Assembly (NCBI RefSeq): GCF_010500815.1
Contig: NZ_JAAAMG010000008.1
Span: 168,850-232,849 of the forward strand
Direction of reading: 5' to 3'
From: Jiella pacifica
Lineage (GTDB): Bacteria > Pseudomonadota > Alphaproteobacteria > Rhizobiales > Rhizobiaceae
Length of the DNA stretch: 64,000 nt
A model generated the notes under the pieces. It did no database searches. It had not been told where the DNA came from and saw only the letters and a program-made list of their open reading frames with translations. The stretch's first letter is position 1. Each line of letters begins with the position of its first letter. The position numbers were made by a program, and so were the translations under genes. Positions 57,897 through 64,000 of the stretch are shown one piece after another.

Positions 57897-59948
57897 ATGA
57901 CCTTTCAGATCACCTCCGAGCGCGGGCTGCCGAAGCGGCTCGGCGCGACACCGAAGAAGCGCGGCGTCAGCTTTGCCGTCACCTCCCACAATGCCGACCG
58001 CGTCGAGCTTTGCCTGTTCGACGACACCGGCACCAAGGAGGTCCAGCGCCTTCCCCTTCCCGGCGAGCAGGAGGGCGTGCGCTTCGGCTTCGTGCCGGAC
58101 TTGCAGCCCGGCACGCGCTACGGGTTACGCGCCCATGGGCCGTTCGATCCGGCGCGGCACCATCGTTTCGATTCGTCGAAGCTCCTGGTCGACCCCTATG
58201 CCGTCCGGCTCGACCGGCCCTTCGTCTACCACCCGGCGCTGATCGCGCCGCCGGCGCAGCGGCTCGATACGGCCCCGTGGGTGCCGCGCGCGATCGTCAT
58301 CGATCTCAAGCGCGACGCCGGGCCCCTGCCCTTTTCGACGCCGGGCTTTACCTACGAACTTCACGTCCGTGGCTTTTCCCAGCGCCATCCGGGCGTGCCG
58401 GACACTCTTCGCGGGACTCTCCTCGCCCTCGCCGAGCCGGCGCTCCTCGACCACGTCGCCGGTCTCGGCGTCGACACCGTCGAGCTGATGCCCTGTGCGG
58501 CCTGGATCGACGAGCGGCATCTGACCGAACTGGGCCTCACCAATGCCTGGGGCTACAACCCCATCACCCACATGGCGCTCGATCCGCGGCTGGCGCCGGG
58601 TGGCCTTTCCGACATGCGCCGCGTGGTCGAGGCATTCCACCAACGCGGCATCCGCGTCCTTCTCGACGTCGTCCTCAACCACTCCGGCGAGGGCCCGGTG
58701 GAAGGGCCGACGATCTCCTATCGCGGGCTCGACAACGCCCTCTACTATCGCCACGCTCCGGACGGCTCGCTGGTGAACGACACCGGCACCGGCAATACCT
58801 TCGCCTGCGACCGGCCGGCGGTGGCGAGACTCTTCGTCGATACGCTGCGCCATTTCGTCGAAACCATGGGGATCGACGGCTTCCGCTACGATCTCGCGCC
58901 GGTGCTCGGGCGCAGCGACGCCGGCTTTTCGCCGGACGCGCCGCTCCTGACGGCGATCGCGACGGACCCGGTGCTGAAAGACCGCATCCACGTCGCCGAA
59001 TCCTGGGACATCGGCCCCGGCGGCTATCAGGTCGGGAACTTCCCGCCGCCCTTCTTCGAGTGGCAGGACCGGTTCCGCGACGACGTCCGCAGGTTCTGGC
59101 GCGGCGACGAGGAGGTCGCCGGCGATCTCGCGACGCGTCTTGCGGGGTCGGCGGACATTTTCGGCGGCCATGGCCGCCGCCCCTCGATCGGCGTCAACAT
59201 GATCGCCCCCCATGACGGCTTCGCGCTCGCCGATCTCACCGCCTATGCCGGCAAGCACAACGAGGCCAACGGCGAGGACAACCGCGACGGCCACGGCGAG
59301 AACTTCAGCTGGAACCACGGCACCGAGGGGCCGAGCGACGACGCCGGGGTGATCGAGGCGCGTCGCCGCGACGTCCGGGCGCTGCTGGCGACGCTCTTCG
59401 TTTCGCGCGGCAGCCTGATGATCGTCGCCGGCGACGAGATCGGCCGCAGCCAGCGCGGCAACAACAACGCCTATTGCCAGGACAACGAGATCCTCTGGCT
59501 CGACTGGCAGAACGCCGACACCGCTCTCGCCGCCTTCGTCGCCCGCCTGGCGACGCTACGGCGCGACCATCCAGCGCTGTCGGCCGACCGGTTCCTCACC
59601 GGCGGGATCGTCGAGGATGGCGAGGTGGAGGACGTCGTCTGGCTGAGCGAGGCCGGCGCAGCGATGGAGGAGGCCGACTGGCGCGACCGCGAGCGGCATT
59701 TCCTCGGCATGGGCGTCTACGCTCCGCGCCGCGCTGAGGAGGAGGAAAGCGAACGGGCGATCGTCTACCTCAATGCCGGCCATCTGACCGTCGAGGCGGT
59801 GCTGCCGCAGCCGCGCCCCGGCCATGACTTTCGGCTAATCCTTCGCTCCGACGATCCGGCGGCATCGACCGGTGCCTTGCCGGACGGCCAGAAGCTGGGG
59901 GTGACGGCGCGCTCGGTCTTCGTGCTCGTCGAGGAACGGGCCGGCTGA
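57897..59948 (+). CDS. glgX: Glycogen debranching enzyme (isoamylase type)
   Basis: 683 residues, GH13 family. An N-terminal CBM48 domain (about 8-100) precedes the barrel. Catalytic residues: nucleophile Asp332 in GFRYDLA, acid/base Glu in VAESWDIG, and APHDGF with the transition-state Asp; LLDVVLNHSGEG is conserved region I. GlgX removes short branches from phosphorylase limit dextrin. In agrobacteria it follows pgm directly; here the OmpA-tip and SDR genes separate them by 1.8 kb. The ATG at 57897 has no strong Shine-Dalgarno. Confidence 0.95.
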   Translation: MTFQITSERGLPKRLGATPKKRGVSFAVTSHNADRVELCLFDDTGTKEVQRLPLPGEQEGVRFGFVPDLQPGTRYGLRAHGPFDPARHHRFDSSKLLVDPYAVRLDRPFVYHPALIAPPAQRLDTAPWVPRAIVIDLKRDAGPLPFSTPGFTYELHVRGFSQRHPGVPDTLRGTLLALAEPALLDHVAGLGVDTVELMPCAAWIDERHLTELGLTNAWGYNPITHMALDPRLAPGGLSDMRRVVEAFHQRGIRVLLDVVLNHSGEGPVEGPTISYRGLDNALYYRHAPDGSLVNDTGTGNTFACDRPAVARLFVDTLRHFVETMGIDGFRYDLAPVLGRSDAGFSPDAPLLTAIATDPVLKDRIHVAESWDIGPGGYQVGNFPPPFFEWQDRFRDDVRRFWRGDEEVAGDLATRLAGSADIFGGHGRRPSIGVNMIAPHDGFALADLTAYAGKHNEANGEDNRDGHGENFSWNHGTEGPSDDAGVIEARRRDVRALLATLFVSRGSLMIVAGDEIGRSQRGNNNAYCQDNEILWLDWQNADTALAAFVARLATLRRDHPALSADRFLTGGIVEDGEVEDVVWLSEAGAAMEEADWRDRERHFLGMGVYAPRRAEEEESERAIVYLNAGHLTVEAVLPQPRPGHDFRLILRSDDPAASTGALPDGQKLGVTARSVFVLVEERAG

Positions 59949-60176
59949 GACGGCGGAGCGCCAGTGGCTTCGTCGACGACGAAGCGATCATCACCCGCCC
60001 TCGTGCCGCGGCGCGCAAAACCCCTTGCCCGCCGCGCCCGCCCATCGTAGCAGGAAGCCTCACGCCGCAGCCCCGCCCGGGGCTCGGGCCGGCACCCCGA
60101 CGGCCTGTCATTCCGAACCCGACCGCCTCCTGCCCATAAAGGTCGACGGGCGCCTGCCGCCCGCTCTCGCCAGCCC

Positions 60177-61142
60177 ATGCAGACCATCCTCGACGTCATC
60201 GTTCCGATCTTCAGCCTGATCGCCCTCGGCTATGCCGCGGCGCGCTTCGGGCTGTTGTCGGAAGCGGTCGGCGAGAGCCTGGCGCGTTTCGTCTTCGTCG
60301 TCGCCGTTCCGGTGCTCTTGTTCCGGACGCTGGCGACGATGAGCTTCGGCAGCGCCAATCCGGTGTTTCTCTGGCTGAGCTACTTCGGCGGCGTCGCCCT
60401 CGCCTGGACGCTCGGCACCCTCGTCGTGCGCAAGTTCCTCGGCGCTGACCATCGAACGGGCGTCATTGCCGGCATCACGGCAAGCTTCGCCAACACCGTC
60501 TTCGTCGCCATCCCGATGCTGCAGCGGGCCTATGGCGACGCCGGCCTCGAACCGCTGTTGATCATCATCTCGATCCATCTGCCGGTGATGATGATCGCCT
60601 CGACCCTGCTCGTCGAGCGGGCCGCGGCCCTCGACGCCATCGGCGGCGCCGATCTCGCCCGGGTGCCCGTGCCGCTCGGCCGAATGGCGCGGCGCATGGC
60701 GGTCAACCTCGTCACCAACCCGATCGTCGTCGGCATCGCCATCGGCCTTTGCTGGCGCATCTTGAGCCTGCCGCTCGAAGGGCCGCTCGACGAGGTGACG
60801 CGGCTTCTCGGCGGCACGGCGGGCGGGCTGGCGCTGTTCTCGCTCGGCATGTCGCTGACGCGCTACGGGCTGCGCGGCGATCTGCTGGCGGCCTCACTCA
60901 TCACCGGGCTGTCGCTGATCGTCATGCCGCTCGTCGTCTGGCTCATCGCCCGCGAGGCCGGCCTGCCGGCGTTGTGGTTGAAGGGAGCGGTGCTCACCGC
61001 CGCAGCGCCCGCCGGCATCAACGCCTATCTCTTCGCCAGCTATTTCAAGGCCGGCGAAAAGCTCGCGGCGACGACGATCCTGATCTCCACCGTCGCCTCG
61101 GTCGTCACGCTCAGCGTCTGGCTGAGGATCCTCGGGGCCTGA
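60177..61142 (+). CDS. AEC-family auxin/malonate-type transporter
   Basis: 321 residues, ten membrane segments in two inverted halves. N-terminal ILDVIVPIFSLIALGYAAARFGLL and the mid-protein NPIVVGIAIGL are characteristic of the auxin efflux carrier/MdcF family of proton-coupled transporters; SFANTVFVAIPML and AAAPAGINAYLFASYF carry the conserved crossover residues. Substrate unknown (carboxylates likely). The 3' end overlaps the convergent gluQ by 32 bp, so antisense interference is possible. Confidence 0.9.
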   Translation: MQTILDVIVPIFSLIALGYAAARFGLLSEAVGESLARFVFVVAVPVLLFRTLATMSFGSANPVFLWLSYFGGVALAWTLGTLVVRKFLGADHRTGVIAGITASFANTVFVAIPMLQRAYGDAGLEPLLIIISIHLPVMMIASTLLVERAAALDAIGGADLARVPVPLGRMARRMAVNLVTNPIVVGIAIGLCWRILSLPLEGPLDEVTRLLGGTAGGLALFSLGMSLTRYGLRGDLLAASLITGLSLIVMPLVVWLIAREAGLPALWLKGAVLTAAAPAGINAYLFASYFKAGEKLAATTILISTVASVVTLSVWLRILGA

Positions 61143-62058
61143 CGGCAGCGGCTTCGCCGAGTCCGCCTGGTCGCCCGGGCAGGCCGACCATCCGGCGGAT
61201 GTCTTCCGCCGTCAGCCCCGCCTCGCGCAGCGACCGTAGCGAGGTGTCGCGGGCGCTCTTCGACAGCTTTCGCCCGTCCGCGCCCAGGATCAGCTCGTGG
61301 TGGTGATAACGCGGCTGGGGAAGGCCGAGCAGCGCCTGCAGGAGCCGCTGGATGCTGGTGGCGTAGAACAGGTCTCGCCCCCGCACCACGTCGGTGACAC
61401 CCTGGATCGCGTCGTCGACGACCACCGAAAGCTGGTAGCTGGTCGGGATGTCCATCCGCCCGAGGACGACGTCGCCCCATTCGAGCGGCCGGGCGACGAT
61501 GGTGCCGCTTTCGCCGATCGGCGAGGCGCCATGCTCCTCCCAGGTCAGGGCCGGGACCATCTCGATCGCCCGCTCGACGTCGAGCCGCCAGGCGAAGCGC
61601 GCTCCCTCGCTCATCCGCTTCTCCCGCTCCTTCGTCGAGGCATGGCGGTCGAGCCCGGGATAGAGCGGCGCGCCATCGGGATCGCGCGGCCATGCCCTCC
61701 CCTCCTCTTCCTCGAAGCGCTCGACATGCGCCTTGATCTCGCCGCGGGACATGAAGGCCGGATAGACCAGGTCCTCCGCCGCCAGCGCCTCCAGCGCCGC
61801 GGCATAGTCGTGCATGTGCTCGGACTGGCGGCGGGGTTGCTCGTCCCAGCTCAGGCCGAGAAAGGCGAGGTCCTCCTCCACCTGGCGCTCGAAGGCCGGG
61901 GTACAGCGGGCCGTGTCGATATCCTCGTGGCGCAGCAGGAACGTCCCGCCGAGCGCGCGCGCCATCGCGTGATTGATGAGGGCCGAATAGGCATGGCCGA
62001 GATGCAGCTCGCCGTTCGGGCTGGGGGCGAAGCGCAAGACCGAATCACTGGGGAACAT
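61111..62058 (-). CDS. gluQ: Glutamyl-Q tRNA(Asp) synthetase
   Basis: 315 residues, a truncated GluRS paralogue that attaches glutamate to queuosine-34 of tRNA-Asp. Class I motifs are FAPSPNGELHLGHA (HIGH) and KLSKS in GADGRKLSKSARD. The anticodon-binding domain of GluRS is absent, which defines this family. The four zinc-ligand cysteines found in E. coli GluQ are not present in the SP-like insert (here FMSRGEIKAHVERFEEEEG), as in many alphaproteobacterial copies. The start at 62058 has AAGGGA about 10 nt upstream. It overlaps the convergent transporter gene at the 3' end. Confidence 0.93.
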   Translation of the reverse strand: MFPSDSVLRFAPSPNGELHLGHAYSALINHAMARALGGTFLLRHEDIDTARCTPAFERQVEEDLAFLGLSWDEQPRRQSEHMHDYAAALEALAAEDLVYPAFMSRGEIKAHVERFEEEEGRAWPRDPDGAPLYPGLDRHASTKEREKRMSEGARFAWRLDVERAIEMVPALTWEEHGASPIGESGTIVARPLEWGDVVLGRMDIPTSYQLSVVVDDAIQGVTDVVRGRDLFYATSIQRLLQALLGLPQPRYHHHELILGADGRKLSKSARDTSLRSLREAGLTAEDIRRMVGLPGRPGGLGEAAAVRPRGSSARR

Positions 62059-62245
62059 GGTCGGCAATTCCCTTCCACGGACGGCGGGATCGTCGGCGCC
62101 GCCGACGCCCGATGCGCCCATGATGCTTTTGTTTTTCAAGAACGTTCAGACGGAAGAGCGGATCCTGCCGTGGCGCGTCGCGATGTCCGGAGAGCGACGT
62201 GCTAGAACCGGAATGCGTGGGGAAGATGACGAAAGCTGGGAAGTC

Positions 62246-62988
62246 ATGATCCGGACCGAAGCCGACATCGCCGAGGCCCTGGCCGCGCTGACGGCGGCGG
62301 ACGGCCGGCTGTCGGGCATCGTCGAGGCGGCGGGGTCGGTGCCGCTGCGGCGGTCTCGCTCGGGTCTCGAGGGGCTTCTCGCCATCGTCGTCGCCCAGCA
62401 GGTGTCGAAGGCGAGCGCCGACGCGATCTTCGGCCGCCTCGAGGCCGCCTCGAGGCCGCCGTCGATCTCTCCGATCCGCAGGCGATCCTCGCCGCCGACG
62501 ACGCGACGCTGCGCGCGGTCGGCCTGTCGCGCCCCAAGCAGCAGACGCTGCGCGCCGTCGCGGCCGCCGTCGCCGAAGGCCGCCTCGATCTGTCCCGCTG
62601 CGAAACGGCGGAAGCGGAGAAGGCAGTCGCCGAGCTCGTCGCCGTCCGCGGCATCGGCGTCTGGACGGCCGAATGTTGGCTGTTGTTCTGCGCCGGCCAC
62701 CCGGACGTCTTCCCCGCGGGCGACCTCGCCCTGCAGGCGGCAGTCGCCCATGCGCTCGACCACGAGAGCCGGCCGACCGCCAAACGACTCGGCGAGATCG
62801 CCGGGGCCTGGCGGCCGCATCGCTCCGTCGCCGCGCGGCTGTTCTGGGCCTATTATGCAGCCATCCACAGGCGGGAGGTCGTGCCGGCACAGGAGGCGGC
62901 AAAACCGGCGGCACCGTTGGAACCCAAGGCCAAGGCGCCGCGGGTTCCCTCACGCTCCCGCCGAGTTTCGCCCAAGTCCCTGTCATGA
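62246..62988 (+). pseudogene. DNA-3-methyladenine glycosylase II (AlkA-like), frameshifted
   Basis: HhH-GPD base-excision glycosylase split over two frames. From ATG 62246 the frame reads MIRTEADIAEAL to LLAIVVAQQVSKASADAIFGRLEAA, then leaves frame at 62432-62460, where an 11-bp unit (GGCCGCCTCGA) is present 2.6 times. Deleting one unit restores VDLSDPQAILAADDATL and the rest: VRGIGVWTAECWLLF (helix-hairpin-helix) and VFPAGDLALQ with the catalytic Asp, ending SRRVSPKSLS. The corrected protein would be about 243 residues. As written, the product lacks the hairpin and catalytic Asp. A sequencing error or a reversible slippage site are alternatives. Confidence 0.85.
62432..62460 (+). repeat. 11-bp tandem duplication inside alkA-like gene
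   Basis: Period-11 repeat covering 29 bp (2.6 copies of GGCCGCCTCGA). Removing one unit leaves 18 bp and an open reading frame through the whole glycosylase; with it, the frame shifts. Confidence 0.93.
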
Positions 62989-63081
62989 CTGGTCTCAGGC
63001 TTCACAAAGGCGACATGATGGAGCACGATAGTCCCCACCGACGCAGATAACCGATGATGGCGTGTGCCTAAGGAGAATGCG

Positions 63082-63642
63082 GTGACGATTGCGGTAAGTC
63101 CGGACTTATCCCCAGCCCTCGTCCTGAACGCGGATTTCCGGCCGCTGAGCTATTATCCGCTCTCGCTCTGGTCCTGGCAGGACGCCATCAAGGCGGTGTT
63201 CCTGGATCGGGTGACGATCCTCGCCGAATACGACCGGGCGGTCCGAAGTCCGACCTTCTCGATGCGCCTGCCCTCCGTCGTCTGCCTGAAGAGTTACGTC
63301 AAGCCCGCCCGCAACCCCGCCTTCACCCGCTTCAACGTCTTTCTCCGCGACCGATTCCAGTGCCAGTACTGCGGCTCGCCGCACGAGCTGACCTTCGACC
63401 ACGTCGTGCCGCGCTCGAAGGGCGGCCTGACGACATGGGAAAACGTCGTCGCCGCCTGCTCGCCCTGCAATCTGAAGAAGGGCGGTCTGATGCCGAAGGC
63501 GGCCGGCATGATCCCGCACCAGACACCCTACCAGCCAACGGTCCACGACCTGCACAACAACGGCCGACTGTTCCCGCCGAACTATCTGCACGAGAGCTGG
63601 CTCGACTATCTCTACTGGGATTCCGAACTCGATCCGGAGTGA
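63082..63642 (+). CDS. HNH endonuclease family protein
   Basis: 186 residues. A zinc-stabilised HNH domain: CQYCG (first CxxC), LTFDHVVPRSKGG with the catalytic His, ENVVAACSPCNLKKG with the second CxxC and the final metal ligands. The N-terminal LVLNADFRPLSYYPLSLWSWQDAI and C-terminal HESWLDYLYWD are conserved in a large bacterial family found as a single chromosomal gene, of unknown role. The start is placed at GTG 63082 because AAGGAG lies six bases upstream; a GTG at 63064 is in frame but overlaps that site. No toxin or restriction partner is nearby. Confidence 0.88.
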   Translation: MTIAVSPDLSPALVLNADFRPLSYYPLSLWSWQDAIKAVFLDRVTILAEYDRAVRSPTFSMRLPSVVCLKSYVKPARNPAFTRFNVFLRDRFQCQYCGSPHELTFDHVVPRSKGGLTTWENVVAACSPCNLKKGGLMPKAAGMIPHQTPYQPTVHDLHNNGRLFPPNYLHESWLDYLYWDSELDPE

Positions 63643-63925
63643 CCGACCACTCGCGTCAAGCGACGCCGGGACACGCTCCGCAATGGTATTCGCCAATCCG
63701 CAGCGGATCTGCCCTGCCTAGCGGACGCAGCCAGACACCGAGTGCAGGATGCTGGCACGCCCGTCCGCCGCACCCGTCGCCATGAGCATCTTCACGGACG
63801 ACCTGAAGAAGCCAGACCACGTCTCCGGGTCGGACAAGTGATATTGGTGAAGCAGCTCCCACTGAAATGCTGACGTGTCCTCTTAATCTTCTTTCCATGC
63901 TATTTTTGGGAAGGAGGACCGAACC
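63643..63925. other. Intergenic region before edge gene; possible IS left end
   Basis: 283 bp without a supported gene. The last 90 bp (from about 63840) are less GC-rich and may contain the left end of an insertion sequence, but with only one end visible the terminal repeat cannot be located. Confidence 0.35.
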
Positions 63926-64000
63926 ATGGGACCGTCACCATCAAGGAAGTCCGCAGGGCCGCGTGATGCGGCCACCAAGGTTGCGCATCATCGCCTGAGT
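63926..64000 (+). CDS. N-terminus of probable transposase, cut by window edge
   Basis: An open frame begins at ATG 63926, 8 bases after GGAAGGAGG, and runs 25 codons to the edge: MGPSPSRKSAGP followed by RDAATKVAHHRLS. RDAATKVAHHRLS resembles, from memory, the start of helix-turn-helix IS481-type transposases. Only this fragment is visible, so the call is tentative. Confidence 0.45.
   Translation, partial: MGPSPSRKSAGPRDAATKVAHHRLS

Noticed and set aside
63064..63642. HNH protein as part of a defence system.
   Set aside because: It matches a widespread single-gene family and has no methylase, helicase or other defence partner next to it.

Overview
The window is a GC-rich, gene-dense chromosomal segment of an alphaproteobacterium, most likely a member of the Hyphomicrobiales (Rhizobiales), possibly near Aurantimonadaceae. 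The order-level call rests on several marks: a PopZ/DUF2497 gene next to valS and tolC; a homospermidine synthase with an alphaproteobacterial-type ornithine decarboxylase; a Brucella Omp10-like lipoprotein; OpgG; DUF4112; the PuuE-UraD fusion; and a glycogen locus close to the agrobacterial glgPBCA-pgm order. The family-level guess is inference only. There is no prophage, CRISPR array, tRNA or rRNA. The only likely mobile-element trace is a probable transposase start cut by the right edge.

Layout. 1-7.3 kb (minus): valS (runs off the left edge), popZ-like, tolC, an isoaspartyl methyltransferase and a dicarboxylate/glutamate symporter. 7.6-12.2 kb (minus): a putative hydrolase, a cytochrome P450 and a B12-binding radical SAM enzyme. 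12.4-17.5 kb: cation/proton antiporter, DUF4112, ornithine decarboxylase, amidase and a 28-residue membrane microprotein ending at a strong terminator. 17.7-19.7 kb (minus): an ArsR-methyltransferase regulator with metF. 19.8-22.4 kb: trmO, DUF2293 and an EAL-domain c-di-GMP phosphodiesterase whose upstream region carries two CtrA-like boxes. 23-30.3 kb: opgG, a flavin oxidoreductase, and a three-gene ABC importer of 2-aminoethylphosphonate type behind a triple Pho-box-like repeat; its ATPase gene is convergent.

30.3-36.1 kb: fhs, a probable small RNA with three CCUCCC motifs, a periplasmic thioredoxin, class I aldolase and homospermidine synthase. 36.3-41.4 kb: omp10-like lipoprotein, hemH, pit, and an SPFH/NfeD pair. 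41.5-44.4 kb: a translationally coupled ureide operon (puuE-uraD, alc, allA). 44.6-47 kb: two paralogous 79-residue proteins and an aldehyde dehydrogenase. 47.3-60 kb: glycogen metabolism (pgi, glgP, glgC, glgA, pgm, glgX), lacking glgB at its usual place and interrupted by an OmpA-tip microprotein and a short-chain dehydrogenase. 60.2-64 kb: AEC transporter, gluQ, an alkA-like gene broken by an 11-bp tandem duplication, an HNH nuclease and the edge transposase.

Links between genes: ODC and Hss together give homospermidine from ornithine. fhs and metF belong to the one-carbon pool. pgi, pgm and the glg genes connect fructose-6-phosphate with glycogen. The ureide operon takes OHCU to glyoxylate and urea. 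The most interesting non-coding signals are the anti-Shine-Dalgarno sRNA candidate, the CtrA pair and the Pho repeat.
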